Under the pieces are notes generated by a model that had not been told where the DNA came from, did not search any database, and saw only the letters and a list, made by a program, of their open reading frames with translations. From NCBI RefSeq assembly GCF_003946625.1, contig NZ_RHOR01000002.1, forward strand, positions 62,001 to 126,000: a stretch of 64,000 nt of DNA, given 5' to 3'. The DNA comes from Companilactobacillus kedongensis. Lineage in GTDB: Bacteria; Bacillota; Bacilli; Lactobacillales; Lactobacillaceae. The stretch's first letter is position 1, and each line of letters begins with the position of its first letter. Positions 1 to 11,772 of this stretch are shown piece after piece. A program made the position numbers and the translations under genes.

Positions 1-1044
1 AGAACTGATAAGAAGTTAGCTTTAAATGCACAAAATTATTATCGTGTAAGTACCGATGCTTATGCCAATTCTAACGATGTTACTTTGACATTCGGTGCTG
101 ATGCTGATGGAATTGTTCAAGTTAAAGGTAATGGTGCAGTTCCTTATTCTCGTGAAGATCAAGGATTCACAAAGAATGATCAAAATAGTAATTTCGCAGC
201 TGGCTCATTGTGGAAATACAATAAGACAGATGACTTAGACGGTTTAACTTACTATCAAATTGGAAGTAACGTTTGGGTAAATGCGTATGACGCCGCTCCT
301 TATGTTGCTTATCAAAACCCAGCTGGCTGGCTACAGGTTGAGAATGCTCAACTTCAACCAGAAGGTCCTGTCGGTTACGAACTATATAATGACGTTGAAG
401 GTGTCAAAGTTTGGTTAGTAAGAAGATACTTTGGTCAATCAAACAGACACACTATTTATGATGCAAATACTGCATATTATGTCAGAAACTTCCAATCAAA
501 TCATGGCTTGCCAGTAACCGGAATTGTAAACTTGGCAACGTGGACAGCTATGGGATTCTCAGAAGACTCATGGTATGGCATTGATTCATATGTTGCACCA
601 CTTCAAACAAACACGTTAAGCACACGTTCAGATCATATTGAAGCTATGATCAATCAAGCCTACAAATATGTTGGTCAACCTTGGATCTCTGGTGCTTCAA
701 GTTCACCAGAATATGGTGTTGATTGTTCTGGACTAGTTGTTCAAGCTTTGTATGCTTCAGGTGTTAATCCATCACCTGTAACATCAATTCAACATGCACA
801 ACCTGGTAATGAATGGAATTCACGTATGTTGTTTACAGATAATAGAATTCATGCCGTTAACTTTAATGATCGTCAAAGAGGAGACTTGATTTTCTTCGCT
901 GATCCTTCAACAGGTATTGTATGGCACGTAGGTATTTTATTAGATGCTAACTCAATGATCGATTCATGGGGACCTTACGTTGGTACTTCAGGTATTTACA
1001 GCGGTAAAGGTACAATCGTCGGTGTTAAACGAGTATTTTCATAA
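1..1044 (+). CDS. Secreted NlpC/P60 peptidoglycan hydrolase with SLAP-like and PG-binding domains (5' truncated)
   Basis: The frame is open from base 1, so the N-terminus lies outside the window; a TTG at 85 is only an internal codon. The visible 347 residues begin inside a SLAP-like repeat (YYRVSTDAYANSNDV), followed by a second one (TYYQIGSNVWVNAYDA), a peptidoglycan-binding type 1 domain at about residues 128-183, and a C-terminal NlpC/P60 domain. The catalytic Cys is in VDCSGL (visible residue 242) and the His in VWHVGIL (309). NlpC/P60 enzymes cut the peptide stem of peptidoglycan outside the cell; the SLAP repeats probably tether it to the wall. A hairpin terminator follows directly. 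Family assignment is firm; substrate and full length are unknown. Confidence 0.88.
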   Translation, partial: RTDKKLALNAQNYYRVSTDAYANSNDVTLTFGADADGIVQVKGNGAVPYSREDQGFTKNDQNSNFAAGSLWKYNKTDDLDGLTYYQIGSNVWVNAYDAAPYVAYQNPAGWLQVENAQLQPEGPVGYELYNDVEGVKVWLVRRYFGQSNRHTIYDANTAYYVRNFQSNHGLPVTGIVNLATWTAMGFSEDSWYGIDSYVAPLQTNTLSTRSDHIEAMINQAYKYVGQPWISGASSSPEYGVDCSGLVVQALYASGVNPSPVTSIQHAQPGNEWNSRMLFTDNRIHAVNFNDRQRGDLIFFADPSTGIVWHVGILLDANSMIDSWGPYVGTSGIYSGKGTIVGVKRVFS

Positions 1045-1060
1045 TTTTTGAATTGTTTAA

Positions 1061-1087
1061 GAGTAGATGAAAATCTGCTCTTTTTTA
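1061..1087 (+). terminator. Rho-independent terminator after the NlpC/P60 gene
   Basis: An 8-bp stem (GAGTAGAT/ATCTGCTC, one G-U pair) closes on a GAAA tetraloop and is followed by six T residues. Confidence 0.8.
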
Positions 1088-1133
1088 TTGACTTCATTAG
1101 TGGTTTTCGGGCAGACTTTTACATGCAAATATT

Positions 1134-1161
1134 TTGGCTAAATCAAAGTTAATGTCATAAT
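1134..1161 (+). promoter_or_regulatory. Candidate promoter for fetAB
   Basis: TTGGCT and CATAAT are spaced by 16 bp, about 30 bp upstream of the fetA start and downstream of the previous terminator. Both boxes deviate from consensus, so this is only a candidate. Confidence 0.35.
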
Positions 1162-1190
1162 TGAGAAAGCCAATATAAGGGGTGACATGA

Positions 1191-1832
1191 GTGAAAAATA
1201 TTTTAGAAATCAAGGATCTTTCTTATCAAGTAGGGGACAACAAAATTCTCAAACATATCAATTTACAAGTTGAATCTGGACAGTACCTTACTTTTATCGG
1301 ACCATCTGGTAGTGGGAAAAGTACTTTGATGCGAATAGTAGCTTCAATGTTGACAGCCACTTCGGGTGATGTGGTTTTTGATGGCAAGTCGATTAAGGAT
1401 TATGAGCCGACAAAGTATCGTCAACGTGTTTCGTATGCTTTTCAGCAACCGACATTGTTTGGAAAAACAGTCAAAGACAATTTGGAGTTTCCATTCTTAG
1501 TGCGTAATCAGGAATACGACCAAAAAAAGGCCATCTCGGCATTAGAGATGGTCAACTTAGATGAGAGTTATATCAATAAAAGTGTTAATGATATTTCTGG
1601 TGGTGAGAAACAGCGGATCGCTTTATTGCGTAATTTGTTATTTAGACCAGAGATTTTGATCACTGACGAAGTGACTACAGGTCTTGATACGGAAAATAAA
1701 GAAATCGTCCATCAGATGTTGGAGAAATTCAATAAAGAAGATCAAATGACAATTTTACGGGTAACACATGATGAGTCAGAAATTGAGCACGCTGCACACA
1801 AAATTACTATCAAGGATGGTGAAATGATCTAA
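1191..1832 (+). CDS. fetA: ABC transporter ATPase, FetA (YbbL) type
   Basis: A 213-residue ATP-binding subunit with Walker A GPSGSGKST (about residues 38-46), signature SGGEKQR and Walker B ILITDEVTTG. Its partner is the UPF0014 permease that starts on the last base of its stop codon, which is the FetAB arrangement; in E. coli FetAB is linked to iron export and peroxide tolerance. The start is GTG, preceded by AAGGGG about 8 bases upstream; the nearby ATG at 1187 is out of frame. Iron as substrate is inferred from the family only. Confidence 0.85.
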   Translation: MKNILEIKDLSYQVGDNKILKHINLQVESGQYLTFIGPSGSGKSTLMRIVASMLTATSGDVVFDGKSIKDYEPTKYRQRVSYAFQQPTLFGKTVKDNLEFPFLVRNQEYDQKKAISALEMVNLDESYINKSVNDISGGEKQRIALLRNLLFRPEILITDEVTTGLDTENKEIVHQMLEKFNKEDQMTILRVTHDESEIEHAAHKITIKDGEMI

Positions 1833-2608
1833 TGTCTAATAATTTAACCGTTTCAAATACGACCTTAGTTTGGGGCTTTGGTCTTGTTCTAGTAGCGTTA
1901 GTGATCGGATATCGTGAGAAGTTGGGGATCAATAAAGATGTCTTGATCGGAGTTGCTCGAGCCATCGTTCAATTGTCAATTGTTGGGTATATATTAAAAT
2001 TTGTTATCAAAACGGATGATAACTGGCTGACGATGGCCTGCTTTGTTATCATTGTTATCAATGCTTCTTGGAATGCTGGCAAGCGTGGGAATGGAATTCC
2101 TAAGGCTTTTCGGAATTCTCTCTTAGCAATCAGTGTTGGTACGGTAGTTACTTTAGGCACTTTAGTTTTAACAGGTTCAATTAAATTTGTTCCAGAGCAG
2201 ATCGTCCCAGTGACAGGTATGATCGCCAGTAATATCATGGTTGCTATTGGTCTGTGTTACCGCAATATGTTGCAGACTTTTACTGATCGTGAACAGCAAG
2301 TTTTGGAAAAATTGGCTTTAGGAGCCGACATTAAATTAGCCTCGATCGATATTTTACGCGACAGTATCAAAAGCGGTATGCAGCCGACAATTGATTCGAT
2401 CAAAACACTTGGTTTGGTAAGTTTACCGGGGATGATGTCGGGACTCATCTTTGCTGGAGTAGATCCAGTTAAAGCTATTAAATATCAGATCATGGTTACC
2501 TTTATGCTATTGGCTTCAACTGGATTAGGTTCAATTATTTCTTGTTACCTGGGATATCGCGAATTTTATAATCAACAAAAGCAACTGAATTCAAAATTAT
2601 TACAATAA
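1832..2608 (+). CDS. fetB: ABC transporter permease, FetB (YbbM/UPF0014) type
   Basis: A 258-residue polytopic membrane protein with several hydrophobic segments. It carries the UPF0014-type cytosolic loop (LGADIKLASIDILRDSIKSG region) and the SLPGMMSGLIFAG segment. Its start overlaps the fetA stop by one base, so the two are translationally coupled and form one transporter in the cytoplasmic membrane. The family member studied in E. coli exports iron; the substrate here is not shown by sequence. Confidence 0.85.
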   Translation: MSNNLTVSNTTLVWGFGLVLVALVIGYREKLGINKDVLIGVARAIVQLSIVGYILKFVIKTDDNWLTMACFVIIVINASWNAGKRGNGIPKAFRNSLLAISVGTVVTLGTLVLTGSIKFVPEQIVPVTGMIASNIMVAIGLCYRNMLQTFTDREQQVLEKLALGADIKLASIDILRDSIKSGMQPTIDSIKTLGLVSLPGMMSGLIFAGVDPVKAIKYQIMVTFMLLASTGLGSIISCYLGYREFYNQQKQLNSKLLQ

Positions 2609-2754
2609 TTTGTTTATTACAGTTGCTTTACAGTTGCCGGCAAATCTAAAGTTTTTCTTAAGAATATGTTATATTTACACTGTTGAAAAGATCAATGGTT
2701 TGAAAAAGACCAAATTAAATTAGAATTATTACAAATTTTCGGGGGATTTCTCTT

Positions 2755-3741
2755 ATGATTAAAAAATCACTACTAACAAGTGCTATCGTTTTAAGCACGC
2801 TTGCATCTGCAGCTGCACCTATTTCAGTATTGGCTGCTGATACTAATTCAGACGCCAATGTTGAACAAACAAGTTCAGACTCAAATGCAAGTAAGACTAC
2901 AGATACAAATGTTATTGCAGGATCAGACGTAAAAGAAGCCGATCCCGATATTGCACATATTGAAACAGTACAACCTTCAGCAGCTAAGAGTTCAGCTCAA
3001 GGTGCTTTGGTTCAAGCAGCTTCAGGTACTACATCACAACAACAACAAGCATTCTTAGATATGGCTGTTCCAATGGCTCAAAAGGCCGCTAATGAATATG
3101 GTGTCTATGCATCAGTTATGTTAGCTCAAGCTATTCTTGAAAGTGGCTGGGGAGCATCATTACTAGCAACTCAAGGTAACAACTTGTTTGGTATCAAAGG
3201 TGATTATAATGGTGCCTCTGTTACTATGAAGACTTCTGAATGGAGTGCTTCACAAGGTTGGTATACTATTTATGCTAACTTCCGCAAGTATCCTAGTTAT
3301 TACGAATCATTTGCTGATAATGGTGATAAGCTTCGTAATGGTGTTTCATGGGATTCTTCTTACTACAAGGGTACATGGAAAGAAAATGCATCATCTTACA
3401 AAGACGCTACTGCATGGCTACAAGGCAGATACGCAACAGCTCCAACATATGCAAGTAGTTTAAATAACGTTATTGAAACATATAACTTAACTCAATATGA
3501 CAAAAATGAAACTGACGATTCATCAACACAAGCACCTGGAGATGTAAATGTAATTAAGGTTAATAATTCTAATGCTATTTACGTTCCAATGGTAACTTTC
3601 AATGGCGATACAATTGGTAAAGCTACTCGTGGTTTACAAAACAAGACTCCATGGCAAACAGACCAAGTTAAGACTTATAATGGACATGTCTATTACAGAG
3701 TTTCAACTAACGAATGGGTCGAAGATACATACGTAATTTAG
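2755..3741 (+). CDS. Secreted N-acetylglucosaminidase with C-terminal SLAP-like domain
   Basis: 328 residues. A signal peptide covers about residues 1-28 (ending SVLAADT), followed by a Ser/Thr/Asp-rich linker to about residue 95. A glucosaminidase domain follows at about 98-245 (ASVMLAQAILESGWG holds the expected catalytic Glu; GNNLFGIKG is typical). A SLAP-like module closes the protein (YYRVSTNEWVEDTYV). Such enzymes cleave the glycan backbone of peptidoglycan in cell separation or autolysis. The ATG is preceded by GGGGG. The gene is monocistronic with its own terminator. The SLAP tail resembles those at 1-1044 and 11773-13524. Confidence 0.88.
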   Translation: MIKKSLLTSAIVLSTLASAAAPISVLAADTNSDANVEQTSSDSNASKTTDTNVIAGSDVKEADPDIAHIETVQPSAAKSSAQGALVQAASGTTSQQQQAFLDMAVPMAQKAANEYGVYASVMLAQAILESGWGASLLATQGNNLFGIKGDYNGASVTMKTSEWSASQGWYTIYANFRKYPSYYESFADNGDKLRNGVSWDSSYYKGTWKENASSYKDATAWLQGRYATAPTYASSLNNVIETYNLTQYDKNETDDSSTQAPGDVNVIKVNNSNAIYVPMVTFNGDTIGKATRGLQNKTPWQTDQVKTYNGHVYYRVSTNEWVEDTYVI

Positions 3742-3761
3742 AAAATTAAAACTTTGTGAAG

Positions 3762-3790
3762 AAAAGACCTACTATGTAGGCCTTTTTTTT
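3762..3790 (+). terminator. Rho-independent terminator after the glucosaminidase gene
   Basis: AAAAGACCTAC pairs with GTAGGCCTTTT with one mismatch around a TAT loop, ending in a run of T. Confidence 0.8.
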
Positions 3791-3822
3791 TATATAATTG
3801 TTTCAATGGGATGTGATGCAAT

Positions 3823-4740
3823 GTGAAGTTAGCAGTAATCGAAATAGGATCTAACTCCATTAGGACATCAGTGTATCGTTCATCAAAGCGTAATCGCTTC
3901 AAAACGCTGGATCGTTGGCGTGAACCAGTACGACTAGGTAAATCAATTGCCCAAAGCCGACTATTAACTAATGATCAAATTGAAGAGACCATTGATGTTT
4001 TAAAAGAATTTCAAGATAGAATTAGAAGATATGATGTAGATCGGATCAGTTTGATAGCCACAGCTGCTGTCAGATTGGCAAAGAACCAAAATCAGTTGGT
4101 CTTTGCCGTGCTCAAAGAAACGGGTCTGCAACTAGATATCATCGATGAAAAGGAAGAAGCATTTTATGATTATGTTGCCGTTCGCAACACGATGAGAATC
4201 AAAGATGCTTTGATAGTTGACGTTGGTGGCGGAAGTTCAGAGATCAGTTTGGCCAAAAAAGGTCGTCTAAAATATGGTCTAAGTATTCCGATAGGTGCTA
4301 TTTCTATCTCTGATGTTCATTTAAAGAGTAATCCGATCAAAGAACATGAGTTGGAAACAGCTCGAAAAGATATCAGCAGACGTTTAGAGAGCTTGAAGTG
4401 GATGAACACAAGCGCCACATTTGTGGGCTTAGGTGGTACACTAAGAGCGGTTACAAGTATTCTGAATCGCGAAGGCAAACGTAAAAAGAACCTCCACAAT
4501 TCGGTTATTACTTGTGAGCAATTAGATGATTTATTTTATAAATTAGCTCATGCAACAGTAGAGGAACGCAGTCACATCAAAGAATTGAGTGATGGGCGTT
4601 ATGAAGTTATCTTAGGTGGTATTTTAATTATTTCTGAGATAATCAAAAAAACCCCCGCTAAGGAAATTCGCTTTTCAAATTTCGGTGTGCGTGAGGGTTA
4701 TGTATTTAATTATTTCCACAAAATGGATCGTCAAGATTAG
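3823..4740 (+). CDS. Ppx/GppA family phosphatase (exopolyphosphatase-like)
   Basis: 305 residues of the ASKHA-fold Ppx/GppA family. The N-terminal phosphate-binding segment is EIGSNSIRTSVY; the second nucleotide/phosphate loop is IVDVGGGSSEIS (about residue 130); VGLGGTLRAV comes later. The length matches the short Ppx form without the C-terminal HD domain. The family hydrolyses polyphosphate or pppGpp; which one is not decidable here. The start is GTG, in a stretch with overlapping ATG/GTG triplets, so the exact start is slightly uncertain. It converges with the PEBP gene, their ends overlapping by four bases. Confidence 0.85.
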   Translation: MKLAVIEIGSNSIRTSVYRSSKRNRFKTLDRWREPVRLGKSIAQSRLLTNDQIEETIDVLKEFQDRIRRYDVDRISLIATAAVRLAKNQNQLVFAVLKETGLQLDIIDEKEEAFYDYVAVRNTMRIKDALIVDVGGGSSEISLAKKGRLKYGLSIPIGAISISDVHLKSNPIKEHELETARKDISRRLESLKWMNTSATFVGLGGTLRAVTSILNREGKRKKNLHNSVITCEQLDDLFYKLAHATVEERSHIKELSDGRYEVILGGILIISEIIKKTPAKEIRFSNFGVREGYVFNYFHKMDRQD

Positions 4741-5240
4741 GCACGACTAGGTAGAACTATTTTTGAACTTTCAATGATGTGATTTTCCATGCCATGAAGT
4801 AATTCATTCATCCAAAATCCACTTGTAAGATTTAGTTCGGTATCTAGTGCGTAAACCTTTAAGACGTAATCATGAGTTTTATCGGGTGGAACGGGTCCAT
4901 TGTAGCCAACTGCATGCTTGTCAGTTTCACCAAGCAGGGGACTAGCAGAACTGTTTTTACCTTGAATGACTGATTCAGGAGCTATTTGACTGTAATTTTC
5001 AGGAATTGCATCAACAAGAGGAATATTAGCCGCCGTCCAATGAATCCATTCAAAACCACAAACAGGAATTGAATCAGGATCAGTGAAAGTGAGTGCCAAA
5101 CTCTTCGTATTTTGAGGTATATCCTCTAAATTAATTGGGAAACTGATTAACGGTTTCCCATTTTTAATAGTTTCTTTTTCGGCGTATTTACCGTATTTAT
5201 CAGGCAATAGACCATCAACTAACGCAACATTTATTTTCAT
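4737..5240 (-). CDS. PEBP family protein (YbhB/YbcL, Raf-kinase-inhibitor-like)
   Basis: 167 residues with the hallmarks of the bacterial phosphatidylethanolamine-binding protein fold: TDPDSIPVCGFEWIHW, then NGPVPPDKTHDY. No signal peptide is seen, so it is probably cytosolic. The bacterial role is poorly defined; ligand-pocket residues (Asp, His) are present. It is transcribed divergently from the HExxH gene and its 3' end overlaps that of the Ppx gene. Confidence 0.85.
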   Translation of the reverse strand: MKINVALVDGLLPDKYGKYAEKETIKNGKPLISFPINLEDIPQNTKSLALTFTDPDSIPVCGFEWIHWTAANIPLVDAIPENYSQIAPESVIQGKNSSASPLLGETDKHAVGYNGPVPPDKTHDYVLKVYALDTELNLTSGFWMNELLHGMENHIIESSKIVLPSRA

Positions 5241-5281
5241 ATTATATTCTCCTTAACTTGGGATAAAAGAGGTAATTATTG

Positions 5282-6238
5282 ATGGAAAAAATAGAAAGAA
5301 AAAGTATATCTAGTAACATCTTAGAACAAATCGACAGGATTGAACAATCCAGTAATAAGAAAGTTGTTATAAGTTCTGATTATAAAGATCATAGAACTTT
5401 GACCTTAGATCAAGCAAGCCATGAGATAAAAGCTGATGAGATCGACGTTGTCGTTACCAACGAAGTTTATCGTGATTTTGTTTTGGCACATGAGTTGTAT
5501 CATGTTGAAATTGAATTATCTGATGGACCTAAGATTTATAACGCTGTTACTAGTGGTCATAATGACGTTGACGGTCGAATCATTTCGACAGCTAACTCAT
5601 TACAAGAGACATTGGAACATGCCTTAATAGTTAAAAAACAAACTGAAGACGGCACTTATACACATGATATTAAGATGAAGTATTTGGAGGGGATCGGAGA
5701 AGCACTTGATCCAGGAGTTGAGATCGACCCAGCCAATATGAGATTCTTCAGAACATTGTTGATCTTTGATGCGATGGTATTCGGGGAACATACTAAGGAT
5801 TATTCTTTGAAAGAAGAATATCCAACTTCATTTAAATATGCTAAGAAGTTATCGGATGTTTTAGATGATAATGATTTAACATCGAATTTCCAATCTCGTC
5901 GAGCTTTGATCCGCTTATTGGAAGATTACAATGATGTGATCATTTCTAATGGTTTTGAAGGAATGCACTATCATGAATTCTTGAATATCACGCCAGTGAT
6001 CTCAGAACGTCAATTACGCTTGACTTTAAACCAAGTTTATCAAATCAAGCATTCTAACTTTGCTGATCGCAGATATAATGAAAAAGCATTTGTTCTATTA
6101 GGAATCAATGACGGTCAAAGTGTGGCTTCATTAGATATCGACCCTAATAAAGTTGATCCAGAATTTTATCAGAAATATTATCAACAGACAGTTAAAGAAA
6201 CGTTTGAAAGTAATGACGTACATTATCTAATTAGATAG
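5282..6238 (+). CDS. Uncharacterised cytosolic protein with an HExxH motif
   Basis: 318 residues, no signal peptide or membrane segment. The only recognisable signature is AHELYHVEIE at about residue 78, a zincin-like HExxH, followed about 40 residues later by LQETLEHAL, which could supply another ligand. From memory, similar lactobacillar proteins carry the uninformative label IpaB/EvcA family; I do not rely on it. The ATG at 5282 sits 8 bases after GAGGT and is preferred to the TTG three bases earlier. A sirtuin gene follows after ten bases, so the two are probably co-transcribed. Function unknown; protease activity is speculation. Confidence 0.8.
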   Translation: MEKIERKSISSNILEQIDRIEQSSNKKVVISSDYKDHRTLTLDQASHEIKADEIDVVVTNEVYRDFVLAHELYHVEIELSDGPKIYNAVTSGHNDVDGRIISTANSLQETLEHALIVKKQTEDGTYTHDIKMKYLEGIGEALDPGVEIDPANMRFFRTLLIFDAMVFGEHTKDYSLKEEYPTSFKYAKKLSDVLDDNDLTSNFQSRRALIRLLEDYNDVIISNGFEGMHYHEFLNITPVISERQLRLTLNQVYQIKHSNFADRRYNEKAFVLLGINDGQSVASLDIDPNKVDPEFYQKYYQQTVKETFESNDVHYLIR

Positions 6239-6248
6239 GAGGGTTTTT

Positions 6249-9015
<2,767 letters not shown>

Positions 9016-9016
<1 letters not shown>

Positions 9017-9780
9017 TGCAAATTTTTGATTCGCATACACATTTAAATGACGAGGCCTTTGCAGGTAAAACTCAAGAGTATATTGATCGTGCCAAAGAAC
9101 TTGATGTTGACGAGATGGCTATTATTGGTTCAAACGAAGAATTGAATATTGAAGCTATCCGCTTAGCACAAAATTACAAGCATTTACATGCTGTGATCGG
9201 CTGGCATCCTGAATTCGTAAAAGAATACAATGAATCTCAATTGATCAATCAATTAAAGTTGCCTGAAGTTGTAGCTATTGGTGAAATTGGTTTGGATTAT
9301 CATTGGCCAGAAAATCCTAGTCATGAAGAGCAACAAAAAGTCTTGATCCAACAATTGGATGTAGCACAACAATATGATATGCCAGTGTCGATTCACTGTC
9401 GGGATGCTTTTTCAGATATGTATAATATTTTGAAGAATCATGATATGTCGAAGTCAGGTATTATCATGCACAGTTTTAATGGTGATCTTGATTGGTTAAA
9501 CAAGTTCTTAGATCTTGGTTTGATGATTTCGTACAGTGGTGTGGTTTCTTTCAAGAATGCACCCGAAGTTCATGAATCAGCCAAACATACGCCGTTGGAT
9601 CGGTTGCTCGTTGAAACTGATGCCCCTTATTTAGCACCAACACCATATCGTGGACATCAAAATGAACCGGGATATACTCGGTTTGTGGTTGATGCTATTG
9701 CTAAATATAAAGATATTGCACCAGACGAAGTTGCTAAGCATACGTTTGAGAATGCTAGAAAAGTTTATAGAATAGATTAA
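9016..9780 (+). CDS. tatD: TatD family metal-dependent DNase
   Basis: 254 residues of the TatD amidohydrolase-fold family. Metal ligands are in FDSHTHLND near the N-terminus, GEIGLDYHW (about residue 93), SIHCRD and VETDAPYLAP. Family members are 3'-5' exonucleases or deoxyribonucleases in DNA repair or turnover. It is translationally coupled to metG by a one-base overlap and lies two bases before rnmV. Confidence 0.93.
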
Positions 9781-9782
9781 GT

Positions 9783-10355
9783 ATGAAAAAAATAAAAGAA
9801 ATTATTGTAGTAGAAGGTAAGTCTGATACTAACCGTTTGAAGGATTGTTTAGGTGAAGTAGATACGATTGAAACACGCGGATCAGCTTTAAATGAGGAAA
9901 CAATTCAACGAATTAAAAAAGCTCAAGTAGATCGTGGAGTAATTATTTTTACTGATCCTGACTTTAACGGAAATCGTTTGAGAACAATTATTCAAAAGGT
10001 TGTTCCGAATGCTAAACAGGCCTTCTTGCCTAGAAGCAAAGCTGTTCCTAAGAAGAGTGACGGTAGTTTAGGAATTGAACATGCTCGTGATGAGGATATA
10101 AAAAAAGCTTTAGCGGATGTTTATTCCACTAAAGAGCTTGAAGATGAATATACTAATGCCGATATGGTCGACCTTGGTTTGTCAGGGGATGCCGCTTCGT
10201 CCAAACGTCGCGAATTTGTTGGCTTAGAACTGAAAATTGGCTACACTAATGCTAAGCAGTTCTTGAATCGTCTGAATATGTTCAATGTAGCTCCGGGTGA
10301 TTTGATAGCAGCGGTTAAAAAATTTGATAAAGGGAGTTCACATGACTCAAAGTAG
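9783..10355 (+). CDS. rnmV: Ribonuclease M5 (5S rRNA maturation)
   Basis: 190 residues with an N-terminal Toprim domain: IVVEGKSDT with the catalytic Glu and FTDPDFNGNRLR with the metal-binding Asp pair. RNase M5 trims 5S rRNA precursors in Firmicutes. It sits between tatD and rsmA as in many Bacilli, and its end overlaps rsmA. Confidence 0.94.
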   Translation: MKKIKEIIVVEGKSDTNRLKDCLGEVDTIETRGSALNEETIQRIKKAQVDRGVIIFTDPDFNGNRLRTIIQKVVPNAKQAFLPRSKAVPKKSDGSLGIEHARDEDIKKALADVYSTKELEDEYTNADMVDLGLSGDAASSKRREFVGLELKIGYTNAKQFLNRLNMFNVAPGDLIAAVKKFDKGSSHDSK

Positions 10356-11226
10356 ATTAAGCATTTCTGATCCAATTCGTACCAATGATATTATGCGCAA
10401 ATATAAGTTACGGGCTAAGAAAAGTTTAGGTCAGAACTTTTTAACTAATGAGAAAGTTCTGGATGATATCGTTGATGCTAGTGGATTACAATCTGATGAA
10501 ATAGCAATCGAGATCGGACCTGGTATTGGAGCCTTAACTGAAAAGTTAGCCCAAGTTGCCGAGCAAGTTTACGCCTTTGAGATCGATGAAACCTTAATAC
10601 CAATTTTGGAAGATACACTAAGTTACTATGATAATATTGAAGTTTTTAATGAAGATATTTTGAAAGTTGATTTAGATGAATTCGTTAGAGAGCATGGATT
10701 AGAAGGTAAGACTATTAAAGTAGTTGCTAATTTGCCTTACTATATAACGACACCGATCATGTTGAACTTGATAAATAGTGACTATCCTTTCCAATCATTA
10801 GTTTTGATGATGCAAAAGGAAGTTGCCGAACGTGTCACTGCTAATCCGGGTCATCGTGAATACGGCTCATTGACGATCGCCGTTCAAACTAGAATGACGG
10901 CTAGGATCGATCGTATCGTTAGTGCCAAATCATTTATTCCTCGTCCAAAAGTTGATTCAGCTGTAGCTGTTTTGGACAGAATCCCAAGTGATAAATATGA
11001 CATTGAGGATCCTGAATACTTTCATAAGTTGATCCGTTCATCATTTGCTCATAAGCGTAAAAATTTGATGAATAATCTTCTTAACTGGCAAGGTCGAACT
11101 GATGAAAATAGAGCTAAAATCAGTGCTGCTTTTGAAAAGTGTAATATTGCTGATAATGCACGTGGAGAACAAGTTTCGATTGAGCAGTTTAAACAACTAG
11201 CCGTTGAACTAAAGAAAGTAATGTAA
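10342..11226 (+). CDS. rsmA: 16S rRNA (adenine1518-N6/adenine1519-N6)-dimethyltransferase
   Basis: 294 residues. The N-terminal KKSLGQNFL, the SAM-binding EIGPGIGALTEKL and the catalytic NLPYYITTPI are characteristic of KsgA/RsmA, which dimethylates two adenines in helix 45 of 16S rRNA during small-subunit assembly. The ATG at 10342 with AAAGGGAG upstream is chosen over a TTG at 10324. It overlaps rnmV by 14 bases. Confidence 0.96.
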   Translation: MTQSRLSISDPIRTNDIMRKYKLRAKKSLGQNFLTNEKVLDDIVDASGLQSDEIAIEIGPGIGALTEKLAQVAEQVYAFEIDETLIPILEDTLSYYDNIEVFNEDILKVDLDEFVREHGLEGKTIKVVANLPYYITTPIMLNLINSDYPFQSLVLMMQKEVAERVTANPGHREYGSLTIAVQTRMTARIDRIVSAKSFIPRPKVDSAVAVLDRIPSDKYDIEDPEYFHKLIRSSFAHKRKNLMNNLLNWQGRTDENRAKISAAFEKCNIADNARGEQVSIEQFKQLAVELKKVM

Positions 11227-11251
11227 GCAAACCTGTTATTATAACCAACTC

Positions 11252-11280
11252 TTGCTTATTATGCAAATACGTGGTAAAAT
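11252..11280 (+). promoter_or_regulatory. Promoter of veg
   Basis: TTGCTT and TAAAAT are separated by exactly 17 bp, 26 bases before the veg ATG. This sigma-A-type promoter fits the strong promoter known for veg in Bacillus. Confidence 0.72.
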
Positions 11281-11305
11281 GGCACTCCTAAGGAGTGATT
11301 ATAAT

Positions 11306-11575
11306 ATGCCAACGTCATTGAAGACAATTAAGAGCCGTTTAGATGAACACTTAGGTGAAGGTCTAACGGTTGTAGCACAAGCAGGTCGTAAGAAGGTTGT
11401 TCGTCGCAAGGGTACTTTAGCTGAAACTTTCCATTCAGTATTTGTAGTCGACTTAGATCAAAATGAGAACTCATTCGAGAGAGTTTCATATAGCTATGCC
11501 GATTTACTTACTAAATCTATCGATATTACTTTCGATAGTGAGGAAACTGAAGAAGTAGAAGCTGACGCCGAATAA
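11306..11575 (+). CDS. veg: Veg family protein
   Basis: 89 residues from the ATG at 11306, which follows AAGGAGTG. The sequence LAETFHSVFVVDLDQNENSF and the following SYSYADLLT match the Veg family (DUF1021), found just after rsmA in many Bacilli. Veg has been linked to biofilm formation in B. subtilis; the biochemical role is unclear. The C-terminus is acidic. Its own promoter and a strong terminator make it a separate, probably highly expressed unit. Confidence 0.9.
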   Translation: MPTSLKTIKSRLDEHLGEGLTVVAQAGRKKVVRRKGTLAETFHSVFVVDLDQNENSFERVSYSYADLLTKSIDITFDSEETEEVEADAE

Positions 11576-11587
11576 GTCGCTCCTTAC

Positions 11588-11622
11588 AGAGGATCACGAG
11601 TGTAAAGTGATCCTCTTTTTTT
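11588..11622 (+). terminator. Rho-independent terminator after veg
   Basis: A perfect 10-bp stem, AGAGGATCAC/GTGATCCTCT, with a 9-base loop and a T-rich tail. Confidence 0.9.
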
Positions 11623-11772
11623 GCGCTCTTTTTTTAATCAAAATTGCTATTAATTTCCTTAAGACCGAAATCTGACAATTATATTTAAATATATTGATAA
11701 AAATATATGACGCTTATCTGTATAATATAATTTATGGAAACGAAAACAAAGTAGAAAGTAGGACTTAGAGAC